Shown here in pieces: positions 31,095 to 43,543 of a stretch of 64,000 nucleotides of DNA. Source of the stretch: Halocaridina rubra (lineage: Eukaryota > Arthropoda > Malacostraca > Decapoda > Atyidae); NCBI GenBank assembly GCA_037179515.1, contig JAXCGZ010019349.1:1-64000 (forward strand), given 5' to 3'. The notes under the pieces are model-generated. The model was not told where the DNA came from. It searched no databases and saw only the letters and a program-made list of their open reading frames with translations. The position numbers and the translations under genes were made by a program. Each line of letters starts with the position of its first letter. Within the stretch, counting starts at the first letter, position 1.

Positions 31095-33889
31095 CTGGTA
31101 AGGCAGTAGAATTAAAAGATAGGATTCACAACAGTAAGGCAGATATAGTAGCAATTACAGAGACTAAGTTGAGTGAGGACATAAACAGTGTCACAGTTTT
31201 TGCTAAGGGCTTCAGAATACTAAGGGTTGAAAGATCTGAGAGGACTGGTGGAGGGATAGCACTGCTCATAAGTGAAAGGATTCAAGTTGAAGAAATAAAC
31301 TTGGCTATAGAAAGTGAGTTCAAGGAATTTCTTGTTGCTCGCATAAATACTGGGTCAGAGAGCATTATAATAACTGTTGTATACAACCCACCAAGGAACC
31401 AAAATAGGCTTGAAGTTTATGAGGAAAGTCATATAGGTACTATTGAAGTCATAAACTCAGTTGTTAACATGGCACGGGAAAAAAAATGTAGGATTTTGAT
31501 TATGGGAGACTTTAATCATAAAGAGATAGATTGGATAAATCTTGACCCACACAATGATGAGGACTCATTCGGGGCAAGATTCCTAGATTGCGTACAAGGG
31601 AATTTCCTACACCAACATGTAATGGAACCAACAAGGGCCAGGGGTGGGGATGAGCCATCACTACTTGATCTAGTGTTCACAGATAATGTGTTGGATATTG
31701 AAAATATTGAGTATGAACCACCAATTGGAAAGAGTGACCACTGTGTGTTGTTGATGGAGTATATCATTGAAGATATTCTTCCTGAGAGTAGAGGCACTGA
31801 GGACATGAGGAGGAACTATCCGAAAGGAGATTACATCAAAATGAATGAGCTTTTTGCAGTTATTGACTGGAGAACCTTATTTTACAACAAATCTGTACAA
31901 GAAATGTATGACATCTTTTGTGAGAAATATGGGAAGATAGTAGATTGCTGCATACCTGTCACCAAAGTAGGTGTAATTCATGCCAGAGAGAAATGGTTCG
32001 ATAATGGGTGTAAAAGAGCTAAGGAGTGGAGAGACAAATGCTGGAAAAGGTATAGGAGGAGGAAAAACATAAATGCCTGGCAAACCTACAAAAGAGCAAG
32101 AAATGACTACCAAAGTAAAAGGAGAGAGGCAGAGAGAGACTATGAGAGGGACATCACCAGGAAGGCTAAAGAAAATCCCAAGCTTTTCCACAGCTTTATC
32201 AGAGGAAAACTGAAGGTAAAAGAACAGGTTTTAAGGCTAAAGAGAGCGGATGGAAGCATCACTGAGATGGATGAAGAGATCTCCAAAGAACTGAACAAGG
32301 AGTTTCAGTCAGTATTTACAGTAGAAAATACCCCACCCCCTCAGATTGCAGTGATAGAAGCTCAAGGGCCGGTATTAGAGAACATCAACCTTACAGCCAC
32401 AGAGGTATGCAAAGCGCTGATGGATTTAGATGTTCATAAAGCTACAGGTCCTGATGACATATCCCCTCATGTGCTTAAAAAATGCGCAAACACAATATCA
32501 GTGGCACTAAGTATCATATTTAAGGAGTCACTGGAGTCGGGGGAGATTCCAAGATGCTGGAAACAAGCAAATGTGATACCTATCTTCAAAAAGGGAAGGA
32601 GGGATACGGCTCTGAACTATAGACCAGTTTCCTTGACCAGCATAGTTTGCAAAGTTATGGAGAAACTACTAAGGAAACATATCTCTCTTCACTTGGAATC
32701 CTTCAACTTTTTGTCAGTGAGGCAACATGGCTTCAGAGAAGGTAGATCAACAGTAACAAACTTATTAGAATTTTATGATGAGGTAAGCCAAATCTTACAG
32801 GAAAGAGGGGGCTGGGCAGATTGCATATTCCTAGACTTCCAGAAAGCGTTTGACACTGTTCCACATGGGAGACTTATTAGGAAGCTGCAATCAATGGCTA
32901 GAATAGGTGGAAATGTTTTGGAATGGATAAAAACTTACTTAGAAGGAAGGGAACAGAGGGTTAGAGTAAGACACTCAGTGTCTGAAAGGAGAAGAGTTAG
33001 TAGTGGAGTTCCACAGGGTTCAGTTTTAGGGCCACTTTTGTTCCTTGTATATGTAAATGACCTACCAGAGTCTGTAAATTCATTCATGAATATGTTTGCA
33101 GATGATGCAAAGATTGTGAAGAAAGTAAAAAACGAGAACAATGGTAGAGAACTTCAGGAGGATCTAAATAATCTGCATGAGTGGTCAGAAAAGTGACTAA
33201 TGAAATTCAATACTTCAAAATGTAAGGTAATGAGAATGGGTACAAGTGCAAGAAGGCCCAAGCTTGACTACTCGGTGGCTGGAGTACAACTTCAAGAGAC
33301 AGAAAATGAGAGAGATCTAGGAGTAAACATACTGGCATGTTTGTCTCCAGAAATACATATAAATGGCATAGTAAGGGCAGCATATGCATTCTTATCAAAT
33401 GTAAGGGTAGCCTTCAGGCACATGGACAAGGAAATGTTCAGAAATATTTATGTAACCTATGTGAGGCCAAAACTCGAATATGCAGCCCCCTTTTGGAATC
33501 CGCACTTGAAAAAGCACATAGCTAAGCCTGAAAAAGTTCAAAGACATGCCACGAAACTGGTGCCAGAAATACGCAATCTCAGTTATGATGAGAGGCTGAG
33601 GGAATTAGACTTACCATCACTCGAAGCTAGAAGAGTGAGGGGGGATATGGTTACAGTCTTTAAATTCCTTCATGGTTATGATAGAGTGGATAGGGATCGA
33701 TATTTTGATATGGCTGGCTCTAGAACTAGAGGTCATAGTTTGAAGCTTTGTAAGAAAACTTCTTTGCAGGACGTAAGGAAATACTTTTTCAGTGTAAGAG
33801 TAGTTGATAAATGGAATTCGCTAAGCGAGGAGGTAGTTAATGCTATCGCAATCCATAGTTTTAAGGACACGTATGATAAGTATCACTAA
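31067..33889 (+). pseudogene. CR1-A ORF2 (endonuclease-RT), single in-frame TGA
   Basis: Same domain order as the intact copy: endonuclease (YTNADGLAGK, ITETKL, MGDFNHKEIDW, GKSDHC), basic linker, RT (HKATGPDDISPHVL, LDFQKAFDTVPH, SGVPQGSVLGPLLFLVYVND, FADDAKI), C-terminus ending TYDKYH. The frame is continuous from 31067 to 33889 except for TGA 33194-33196 in place of the Trp in HEWSEKW. Family Thr is present in HKATGP. The beginning uses a TTG codon at the endonuclease homology; there is no ATG upstream in frame. Confidence 0.86.
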
Positions 33890-33980
33890 GTCTAAAATGG
33901 AACCGACCAGGAGACGGGAAGATACGAGCTTTGGGCTCTTTCCCGTAAACACAATTAGGTAATCACAATTAGGTAATCAC

Positions 33981-36655
33981 TAATGTTTTTGCCTAACGCT
34001 CTGGTAGGCAAAAACATCAGTGTGTCTCAAACAAATGATTCCCAAACTCTTGCTGAAGAACTTCTCTTACAATACTCTAAGACATCTTCCTTTGAAAACC
34101 TTCCTTGCGATATTCAAGAACGATTAAAAAATCTTGACTTTGAAAGAATGATCAACATAGAATTATCTTGTGCAAGAACAATGGAAGAGGACAGATTCAT
34201 TGACTACATAACCAAAAATGAGTTGGACTTTGCTCTCTCCCATGGGAAAAGCACCTCTCCGGGTGAGGATGGCATTACATACCAAGTAATCCGAAATCTT
34301 AATGATGATATTTGTAATGGTATTAATCCAATTCAGTTTTTATTCAGCACTATATATAATGAGGGCACACTTCCAGAACAATGAAAAAAAAGCATTATTA
34401 TTCCAATTCCAAAAAAAGAAAGTACAAAATCAAGACCTATCTCTCTGACATCCTGCTTCTGCAAAGCCTTGAGAGAGTCATTCTTAACAGACTTGAGTTC
34501 ACACTCGAGGGAAAATTATCAAATAATTTGTATGGATTTATGAAAGGAAAAAGTACCAAAGACTGTTTTGTAGAATTTATGAATGTTGAGCACTGCTCTG
34601 AAGTCACTGTTTTTCTAGATTTGCAAAATGCCTTTGATATTGCAAACAGAACCGTTATTTTGGATCATTTATCACCTTTAGAGGTCAAAGGTAAACTACT
34701 GCAACTAATTAGATGCTACCTAAGTAGTTGAACCTCTAAAGTGTACTATAAAGGCTATCTTACTTCCAGTGAAAAGGAATTTACACTGGGAACTCCTCAG
34801 GGAGGAGTTCTGTCTCCCCTTCTCTTTAACATCTTAATGGATAAGCTTCTCAAGTCTCTCAGACTACCAAATGATGAATGCACCATCATATGTTATGCAG
34901 ACGACATTTGTATAAGGGCACCTTCTGCCAATGATATGCAAATAATACTTAATGAATTTTCTCAAGTATCAAAAGACATTGTTCTTGTCATTTCAACTCC
35001 AAAAACAAAGTACTTTTCCAGTATCTCGCAAGAGCCTCACCTTGTATTAAGCAATCAAATGGTTAAGGTGTGCAAAAATCACAAATATTTGGGAATACCA
35101 GTTCCTTCTCCCCCTCACACAAAGTATGTCAAAGATTTGTGTGAAAGACTGCAACAGAGACTCAGACCATTAAAGCTTCTTGCCAATAGGGTATCTGGTG
35201 TTGGAATTAACATATGCCGAACTTTCTATCTCGCATATGTCAGGTCATTAGTCGACTATCACACCCTGCAGCTCTGTACTATGACTACCTCTATCTTAAG
35301 ACCCCTAGAAAAAATTCAGAACAAAGCTATGAGGATTATTCTTGGCTGCCCTATGAGCACCAGAATTATAAATATGCAACATGAATTAAACCTCCCACCT
35401 TTGATAGAACATATCAAACAGTCAGCTGTGATATTTGGAGTTAAATTAGCGAAATCAGCTCAGCCTCATCCGTGTAATGCTGGTCAATTGCAAGGGCCGC
35501 AGTCAGCGCCAACAATCATTAAATCACTAATAAAAAGTAACGTACAGTATGAAAGACAAATTCACCCTAAGATATTTAAGTTTATAACCAATGAGACAAA
35601 AAAACATAATGTAAAACTCTTTACTGAGAGTGGTCCTGAACGATTAATAAATCCTTGCAAGAGGATTGGGCCAGAAATTCTCTTTCCAATATTATCATCA
35701 GGTCCGAATGTTGCTCCAATTATTAAAAAACATCAATGGTTAGATTAAATTGAAGTCTTTATTGGAACTAGTTTCCCAACTAACAATGAAACACTCTGCA
35801 TTTACACTGATGGATCTCACACAAGCAGTACAGGAGGGTCTGGGTGCAGCATTATAGTTTATGAAGATTTTGAAGGGCAGCAAATATTTGACAAAGCACT
35901 GAGTATGCCAAAATGGTCATCAATCACCGAATGTGAAATTGTTGAACTAAAACTTGCTATTGAACATGTTCTCAGTGCTAGGAGAAATGCTATCATATTC
36001 TGTGACTCACAGAGTGTGCTTCTGTCACTGAGATAATTAAAGAGCTCCTACAAAACTCACATGGCTGAAATTCAAGAGGCTCTTATTAACTGCGCAAAAC
36101 TTAAACTCCTGGTTAAGTTTTCATGGGTACCCTCCCATGTTGGGATAATAGGTAATGAAAAGGCTGACAGGCTGGCAAAAATGGCAACTGAGAGTTCAGT
36201 GTCTGAATCTATAACCACACTGACTCAGTTTAAAACAATGTTGTATAATGAGATTATGGAAGAGCATGAGCTTTCTACACTCACACAACATGTAAGCAGC
36301 TGTTCGATCCAACATTACAAAAACTTCAGAAGGCTGAGACACAAATACAGCATGGGTAAAATGCTTACAGGTGACTGTGATAGAGTTGCTGCCCGCATAA
36401 GACTTGGTTATAGAAATATATGGGAGGTGAATTGCGAGAAATCTGGTAGAAAGCACCCAGAACACTCAAAATGCCATTTTTGTGAGCGTGAAGGGGGCAA
36501 CAATTTAGTACACTACATTACAGAGTGCACAAAGCTTAAAGACATCAGACCTCTTGGTCTGAGCTACTTTGAACTTTGTGTGCACTTTTGCAACCCAGGG
36601 AACTTATATCCTGTACTTAGTGTATACCCAACATTGAAAATGTAATTCTTTTACC
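33981..36655 (+). mobile_element. I-group LINE E (RT plus RNase H), 5'-truncated
   Basis: Abuts the tail of A5 at its 5' end and RTE fragment F at its 3' end. It codes for the RT start to the C-terminus. An RNase H domain after RT marks the I superfamily (I, Nimb, R1 or Loa group); which clade cannot be settled by eye. A 12-bp-stem hairpin (33981-34016, ATGTTTTTGCCT and its complement) sits at its 5' boundary. Confidence 0.8.
33983..36645 (+). pseudogene. I-group LINE ORF2: RT, RNase H, CCHC-like end; broken by stops
   Basis: RT: KSTSPGEDGITYQVI, PISLTSCF, YGFMKGKST, VTVFLDLQNAFDIANR (motif A), TLGTPQGGVLSPLLFNILMD (motif B), CYADDICI (motif C), YLGIPV. RNase H shows all four acidic residues: YTDGSH, ECEIVELKLA, FCDSQSVLLSL and GNEKADRLAK, with FSWVPSHVGI. 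The end carries CHFCEREGG...HYITEC. Lesions: TGA 34382-34384, a frameshift near 34468, TGA 34729-34731, TAA 35746-35748 and TAA 36034-36036. From 34741 the frame stays constant to 36645. RNase H would remove template RNA during reverse transcription. Confidence 0.83.
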
Positions 36656-36940
36656 CTATTCTTCATCTACATCTTTTCCCACTTTTATGTGAGGTCGATG
36701 TTTCTGGTCAGTTTTCTCCATTTATTTCTGTCCCATACCTCATCACCCAACAAACCTTTTGACTTCATGTCATCATTGATGCAATCCATCCACCTACGCT
36801 TTGGTCTCCCTCTTCTTCTACCCTGTATATCCATTTCCATCACCCTCCTCACAACATACTGTTCATCCCTCCTAATGACATGACCATACCATCTTAGTCT
36901 ACTTTCTTGTATATTACCTGATATTTCTATAACTTTGAGA
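36656..36940 (-). mobile_element. RTE-clade LINE 3'-end fragment F
   Basis: The minus strand is open from about 36938 to TAA at 36685-36687 and encodes ESRLRWYGHVIRRDEQ, then GRRRGRPKRRWMDCINDD and EVWDRNKWRKLT, the canonical RTE C-terminal block. It has no long ORF from an ATG. It differs clearly from the RTE copy at the window start ([12 protein letters not shown]), so it is a second RTE family. It follows element E with its 3' end facing E. Confidence 0.8.
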
Positions 36941-36974
36941 AAAAAAAAGAAAAAAAGGGAAAGGTGGAGGGAAT

Positions 36975-36976
<2 letters not shown>

Positions 36977-37061
<85 letters not shown>
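36977..37061. repeat. (CT)n microsatellite
   Basis: CT dinucleotide with one CC interruption near 37039. Preceded by an A-rich stretch (36939-36960). Confidence 0.96.
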
Positions 37062-37277
37062 ATATGCCTTTTTATATAAATAAGCAACTTTTCCCCTTAT
37101 ATGGTGAGTGGCTGAGTAAAGGAATAATGCTCTGACTTTCTGGGAAGAGAAAGTACAGAGTGGGGGTCTCTCAATCCCTTCGCTCCGCCCCATTTAGTCT
37201 ACTCTTACGACACGCAGGGGAACATGGAGGAAGTATTCTAACCCCCTCCCTCAGGAACTCATATGTATGTATATGTG
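37062..37277. other. Unassigned sequence
   Basis: Unique-looking sequence between the CT repeat and the higher-order array. It includes a locally GC-richer part (37150-37250). No ORF or repeat recognised. Confidence 0.4.
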
Positions 37278-39574
37278 TGATTACCTAATTGATTACCTAA
37301 TTGTGTTTACGGGAAAGAGCCCAAAGCTCGTATCTTCCCGTCTCCTGATCGGTTCCATTTTAGACTTAGTGATACTTATCATACCTGTCCTTAAAACTAT
37401 GGATTGAGATAGCATTAACTACCTCCTCGCTTAGCGAATTCCAATTATCAACTACTCTTACACTGAAAAAGTATTTCCTTACATCCTGCAAAGAAGTTTT
37501 CCTACGAAGCTTCAAACTATGACCTCTAGTTCTAGAGCCAGCCATATCGAAATATCGATCCCTATCCACTCTATCATAACCATGAAGGAATTTAAAGACT
37601 GTCACCATATCCCCCCTTACTCTTCTAGCTTCGAGTGATGGTAAGTCTAATTCCCTCAGCCTCTCATCATAACTGAGATTGCGTATTTCTGGCACCAGTT
37701 TCGTGGCATGTCTTTGAACTTTTTCAAGCTTAGCTATGTGCTTTTTCAAGTGCGGATTCCAAAAGGGGGCTGCATATTCGAGTTTTGGCCTCACATAGGT
37801 TACATAAATATTTCTGAACATTTCCTTGTCCATGTGCCTGAAGGCTACCCTTACATTTGATAAGAATGCATATGCTGCCCTTACTATGCCATTTATATGT
37901 ATTTCTGGAGACAAATCTGCCAGTATGTTTACGCCTAGATCTCTCTCATTTTCTATCTCTTGAAGTTGTACTCCAGCCACCGAGTAGTCAAGCTTGGGCC
38001 TTCTTGCACTTGTACCCATTCTCATTACCTTACATTTTGAAGTATTGAATTTCATTAGCCACTTTTCTGACCACTCATGCAGATTATTTAGATCCTCCTG
38101 AAGTTCTCTACCATTGTTCTCGTTTTTTACTTTCTTCACAATCTTTGCATCATCTGCAAACATATTCATGAATGAATTTACAGACTCTGGTAGGTCATTT
38201 ACATATACAAGGAACAAAAGTGGCCCTAAAACTGAACCCTGTGGAACTCCACTACTAACTCTTCTCCATTCAGACACTGAGTGTCTTACTCTAACCCTCT
38301 GTTCCCTTCCTTCTAAGTAAGTTTTTATCCATTCCAAAACATTTCCACCTATTCTAGCCATTGATTGCAGCTTCCTAATAAGTCTCCCATGTGGAACAGT
38401 GTCAAACGCTTTCTGGAAGTCTAGGAATATGCAATCTGCCCAGCCCTCTCTTTCCTGTAAGATTTGGCTTACCTCATCATAAAATTCTAATAAGTTTGTT
38501 ACTGTTGATCTACCTTCTCTGAAGCCATGTTGCCTCACTGACAAAAAGTTGAAGGATTCCAAGTGAAGAGAGATATGTTTCCTTAGTAGTTTCTCCATAA
38601 CTTTGCAAACTATGCTGGTCAAGGCAACTGGTCTATAGTTCAGAGCCGTATCCCTCCTTCCCTTTTTGAAGATAGGTATCACATTTGCTTGTTTCCAGCA
38701 TCTTGGAATCTCCCCCGACTCCAGTGACTCCTTAAATATGATACTTAGTGCCACTGATATTGTGTTTGCGCATTTTTTAAGCACATGAGGGGATATGTCA
38801 TCAGGACCTGTAGCTTTATGAACATCTAAATACATCAGCGCTTTGCATACCTCTGTGGCTGTAAGGTTGATGTTCTCTAATACCGGCCCTTGAGCTTCTG
38901 TCACTGCAATCTGAGGGGGTGGGGTATTTTCTACTGTAAATACTGACTGAAACTCCTTGTTCAATTCTTTGCAGATCTCTTCATCCGTCTCAGTGATGCT
39001 TCCATCCGCTCTCTTTAGCCTTAAAACCTGTTCTTTTACCTTCAGTTTTCCTCTGATAAAGCTGTGGAAAAGCTTGGGATTTTCTTTAGCCTTCCTGGTG
39101 ATGTCCCTCTCATAATCTCTCTCTGCCTCTCTCCTTTTACTTAGGTAGTCATTTCTTGCTCTTTTGTAGGTTTGCCAGGCATTTATGCTTTTTCTCCTCC
39201 TATACCTTTTCCAGCATTTGTCTCTCCACTCCTTAGCTCTTTTACACCCATTATCGAACCATTTCTCTCTGGCATGAATTACACCTACTCTGGTGACAGG
39301 TATGCAGCAATCTACTATCTTCCCATATTTCTCACAAAAGATGTCATACATTTCTTGTACAGATTTGTTGTAAAATAAGGTTCTCCAGTCAATAACTGCA
39401 AAAAGCTCATTCATTTAGATGTAATCTCCTTTCGGATAGTTCCTCCTCATGTCCTCAGTGCCTCTACTCTCAGGAAGAATATCTTCAATGATATACTCCA
39501 TCAACAACACACAGTGGTCACTCTTTCCAATTGGTGGTTCATACACAATATTTTCAATATCCAGCACATTATCT
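37278..39574 (-). mobile_element. CR1-A copy A6, first module of the array, no C insertion
   Basis: Minus-strand copy with a 3' tail at 37278-37305 and an unbroken RT region (39414 to 37366, 682 codons, from [13 protein letters not shown] to RYDKYH). The Lys before MNELF is TAA (39415-39417). The endonuclease is cut at the codons for TDNVLDIE (39574) and followed by TGTACATATG-type repeats. The 3' third lacks the C insertion found in A7-A10. Its 5' half matches A8 while its 3' half does not. Confidence 0.86.
37366..39566 (-). pseudogene. CR1-A ORF2, endonuclease end and complete RT
   Basis: Residues from the endonuclease end ([16 protein letters not shown]) to the natural stop. RT motifs HKATGPDDISPHVLKKC, LDFQKAFDTVPH, SGVPQGSVLGPLLFLVYVND and FADDAKI are all intact. 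Apart from one TAA and the missing endonuclease, the protein is complete; it has no catalytic endonuclease half and is not expected to retrotranspose. Confidence 0.84.
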
Positions 39575-39619
39575 GTGTGTACATATGTACATGTATGTAT
39601 ATGTATATGTATGTATATG

Positions 39620-39709
<90 letters not shown>
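39575..39709. repeat. (TGTATA)n grading into (AT)n
   Basis: TGTACATATGTACATG, then TGTATATG-type units, then pure (AT)n from about 39625. The same start sequence follows A7, A8 and A9 at the same truncation point. Confidence 0.92.
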
Positions 39710-39712
<3 letters not shown>

Positions 39713-40177
39713 TCATTTTTTTTTTTACCCCGACCGGGACTCGAACCTAGGACTTATGATTACTAAGTCAAGGCGCTACCACTACACCACAGAAGGTTAA
39801 AAGGAATTCAACCTTATAGCTTATATCTGCTATACTTAGGAATGAACGCATTCTAACTGAATGCCACTATGTTAATATTACAGATTCCCCAACTTCACTC
39901 GTAGCTTCATTTTTGCCCGAATGAGATTGGGAATTGAATTAAATGCTAAAATGAAGCCACGAGAGAGGTTGGGGAATCTGTAATATGAACATAGTGGCAT
40001 TCAGTTAGAATGCGCTCATTCCTAAGTATAGCAGATATAAGCTATAAGGTTGGATTCCTTTAACCTTCTGTGGTGTAGTGGTAGCGCCTTGACTTAGTAA
40101 TCATAAGTCCTTGGTTCGAGTCCCGGTCGGGGTAAAAAATGATTCATGTTTTCACATATGTAATGTGCTTATCTGGT

Positions 40178-40181
<4 letters not shown>
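39710..40181. mobile_element. tRNA-headed palindromic element P2
   Basis: Left tRNA-like domain on the minus strand (39727-39796) and right domain on the plus strand (40064-40133). The latter has A box TGGTGTAGTGG and B box GGTTCGAGTCC. Inward arms of about 110 bp complete the inverted repeat; the centre holds CCCGAATGAGATTGGG. It shares private variants with P4 (CAACTTCACTCGTAGC on the left arm, GAGAGAGG on the right). Confidence 0.78.

Positions 40182-40247
<66 letters not shown>
40182..40247. repeat. (AT)n microsatellite
   Basis: Short AT tract between P2 and the 3' tail of A7. Confidence 0.95.
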
Positions 40248-40251
<4 letters not shown>

Positions 40252-43200
40252 ATTACCTAACTGTGATTACCTAATTGTGTTTACGGGAAAGAGCGCAAAG
40301 CTCGTATCTTCCCGTCTCCTGATCGGTTCCATTTTATACTTAGTGATACTTATCATACCTGTCCTTAAAACTATGGATTGAGATAGCATTAACTACCTCC
40401 TCGCTTAGCCAATTCCAATTATCAACTACTCTTACACAGCAAGGAGCTGACCATGCCCTAATTCTCTCTGACTCCAAAGGCGCCTTACAGGCCATCAAGA
40501 AGCCACACCTCAGAGACAATGTACGCATCATCACCACCATCCTCAGCCACTACCACAGGACAACCAGCCTTGGAAAAGCCATCACTCTTGCCTGGATTCC
40601 CGGCCACGTCGGCATCAAGGGAAATGAGGAAGCCGATCAAGCTGCCAAACAAGCCACTCTCAGAGCAGAAATCCAGATATCTCAGTCTTCTGGGATGCAA
40701 CAGATAAAAAATAAAGCCACCAAGTCACTCTTTAACACCTTAACAACTAAACACAACCTGTGCACAGACAATGGCTCCCCCTCCACCTGGTGGTACAAAG
40801 CCACCTCTGTACTTCGGCGTATCACAATGCCTAAGAGCCTTCTACGAAGCACTGAGCTCAATGTGTACCGTCTGAGACTCGGGTACAAGTGCACCTGGCA
40901 AATAGTGCAGGATATCATCAGGGAATGCACCTTTTGCCAGGTAGCCTCACCACATCCACTGCTACATTACATCCTGGAATGTGATTCTTTTTCAGAAATA
41001 CGACGAAAAACTGGTGCCCCCGCAACATCTAGCGAAGACCCAAATGCCCTTCATGTTGCTAGCTCCATCATCAGACTAGCAACAAATAACCACATGAACA
41101 GTTTACTAAATTTTATCAGCCAATACCCTCCACCAAGATAACCATGCAATAACTCTCTCTCACCCCAAAACAGGAATTCATTTAAATTGTTTGATGTAAA
41201 CTAATAATTCACAACTGAATACTTATGCTCTCCGTTATCTTTACAGTTTTGCACAATCTCAGATGCGGGCCAATTAGGAAAGTCCGATCACCAACAATAA
41301 CAAGATTTCACCCCACCTCCTCACCAACAGGAAAGCCCATTCGCCCGCAAGAGCGAATACCACGTACACTCCAAAAAAATCCCACCCCACCTGCGGGCCA
41401 CAAGTGGAAGGTCCGCTCCCCCTCAAGGGTGAACATCCAAAAGCAACAATCTAGAGCCAGCCATATCAAAATATCGATCCCTATCCACTCTATCATAACC
41501 ATGAAGGAATTTAAAGACTGTCACCATATCCCCCCTCACTCTTCTAGCTTCGAGTGATGGTAAGTCTAATTCCCTCAGCCTCTCATCATAACTGAGATTG
41601 CGTATTTCTGGCACCAGTTTTGTGGCATGTCTTTGAACTTTTTCAAGCTTAGCTATGTGCTTTTTCAAGTGCGGATTCCAAAAGGGGGCTGCATATTCGA
41701 GTTTTGGCCTCACATAGGTTACATAAATATTTCTGAACATTTCCTTGTCCATGTGCCTGAAGGCTACCCTTACATTTGATAAGAATGCATATGCTGCCCT
41801 TACTATGCCATTTATATGTATTTCTGGAGACAAATCTGCCAGTATGTTTACTCCTAGATCTCTCTCATTTTCTGTCTCTTGAAGTTGTACTCCAGCCACC
41901 GAGTAGTCAAGCTTGGGCCTTCTTGCACTTGTACCCATTCTCATTACCTTACATTTTGAAGTATTGAATTTCATTAGCCACTTTTCTGACCACTCATGCA
42001 GATTATTTAGATCCTCCTGAAGTTCTCTACCATTGTTCTCGTTTTTTACTTTCTTCACAATCTTTGCATCATCTGCAAACATATTCATGAATGAATTTAC
42101 AGACTCTGGTAGGTCATTTACATATACAAGGAACAAAAGTGGCCCTAAAACTGAACCCTGTGGAACTCCACTACTAACTCTTCTCCATTCAGACACTGAG
42201 TGTCTTACTCTAACCCTCTGTTCCCTTCCTTCTAAGTAAGTTTTTATCCATTCCAAAACATTTCCACCTATTCTAGCCATTGATTGCAGCTTCCTGATAA
42301 GTCTCCCATGTGGAACAGTGTCGAGCGCTTTCTGGAAGTCTAGGAATATGCAATCTGCCCAGCCCTCTCTTTCCTGTAAGATTTGGCTTACCTCATCATA
42401 AAATTCTAATAAGTTTGTTACTGTTGATCTACCTTCTCTGAAGTCATGTTGCCTCACTGACAAAAAGTTGAAGGATTCCAAGTGAAGAGAGATATGTTTC
42501 CTTAGTAGTTTCTCCATAACTTTGCAAACTATGCTGGTCAAGGAAACTGGTCTATAGTTCAGAGCCGTATCCCTCCTTCCCTTTTTGAAGATAGGTATCA
42601 CATTTGCTTGTTTCCAGCATCTTGGAATCTCCCCCGACTCCAGTGACTCCTTAAATATGATACTTAGTGCCACTGATATTGTGTTTGCGCATTTTTAAGC
42701 ACATGAGGTGATATGTCATCAGGACCTGTAGCTTTATGAACATCTAAATACATCAGCGCTTTGCATACCTCTGTGGCTGTAAGGTTGATGTTCTCTAATA
42801 CCGGCCCTTGAGCTTCTATCACTGCAATCTGAGGGGGTGGGGTATTTTCTACTGTAAATACTGACTGAAACTCCTTGTTCAATTCTTTGCAGATCTCTTC
42901 ATCCGTCTCAGTGATGCTTCCATCCGCTCTTTTTAGCCTTAAAACCTGTTCTTTTACCTTCAGTTTTCCTCTGATAAAGCTGTGGAAAAGCTTGGGATTT
43001 TCTTTAGCCTTCCTGCTGATGTCCATCTAATCGTCTCTCTATGCCTCTCTCCTTTTACTTAGGTAGTCATTTCTTGCTCTTTTGTAGGCTTGCCAGGCAT
43101 TTATGTTTTTTCTCCTCCTATACCTTTTCCAGCATTTGTCTCTCCACTCCTTAGCTCTTTTACACCCATTATCGAACCATTTCTCTCTGGCATAAATTAC

Positions 43201-43498
43201 ACCTACTTTGGTGACAGGTATGCAGCAATCTACTATCTTCCCATATTTCTCACAAAAGATGTCATACATTTCTTGTACAGATTTGTTGTAAAATAAGGTT
43301 CTCCAGTCAATAACTGCAAAAAGCTCATTCATTTTGATGTAATCTCCTTTCGGATAGTTCCTCCTCATGTCCTCAGTGCCTCTACTCTCAGGAAGAATAT
43401 CTTCAATGATATACTCCATCAACAACACACAGTGGTCACTCTTTCCAATTGGTGGTTCATACTCAATATTTTCAATATCCAACACATTATCTGTGTGT
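40248..43498 (-). mobile_element. CR1-A copy A7 with C2 insertion (array module 2)
   Basis: Two tail repeats (GTGATTACCTAACT, GTGATTACCTAATT), then the 3' UTR and the last ORF2 codons up to 40436. Element C2 is inserted at 40437-41449. ORF2 resumes at TCTAGAGCC and runs to the same endonuclease truncation as A6. Relative to A6, 67 bp (37464-37530) are missing at the insertion. RT is open from 42673 to 41423; a T5 instead of T6 near 42692 and stops near 43026-43040 break it further upstream. Nearly identical to A9. Confidence 0.85.
40437..41449 (+). mobile_element. I-group LINE fragment C2 (RNase H and CCHC-like end)
   Basis: An open frame runs from the insertion boundary (40437) to TAA at 41139-41141, 234 codons, with no stop. 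It starts QQGADHALILSDSKGALQAI (RNase H catalytic Asp) and shows AWIPGHVGIKGNEEADQAAK (last catalytic Asp). Then come the C-terminal NVYRLRLGYKCTW and CTFCQ...HYILEC. The first half of RNase H is missing, so it cannot be catalytic. A 310-bp 3' UTR follows, ending GTGAACATCCAAAAGC. It carries the same end structure as C1. Confidence 0.82.
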
Positions 43499-43543
43499 AC
43501 ATATGTACATGTATGTATATGTATATGTATGTATATGTATATA
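43499..43543. repeat. (TGTATA)n repeat
   Basis: TGTACATATG and TGTATATG-type units only; unlike the other modules, the following (AT)n is almost absent and the P-unit array begins directly. Confidence 0.88.

Larger units (their letters stand above)
29767..33980 (+). mobile_element. CR1-clade LINE family A, copy A5, near full length
   Basis: A 5' UTR alignable with A2, ORF1 from 29984, ORF2 to 33889, the 3' UTR, and two AATTAGGTAATCAC tail repeats ending at about 33980. There element E begins with no spacer. Lesions are few: one A-run frameshift in ORF1, one lost ORF1 stop, and one TGA in ORF2. With A3, it is the best template for the family consensus. Confidence 0.88.

Noticed and set aside
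37150..37260. GC-richer segment before the array as an exon
   Set aside because: No open frame of useful length and no clear splice signals on either strand.
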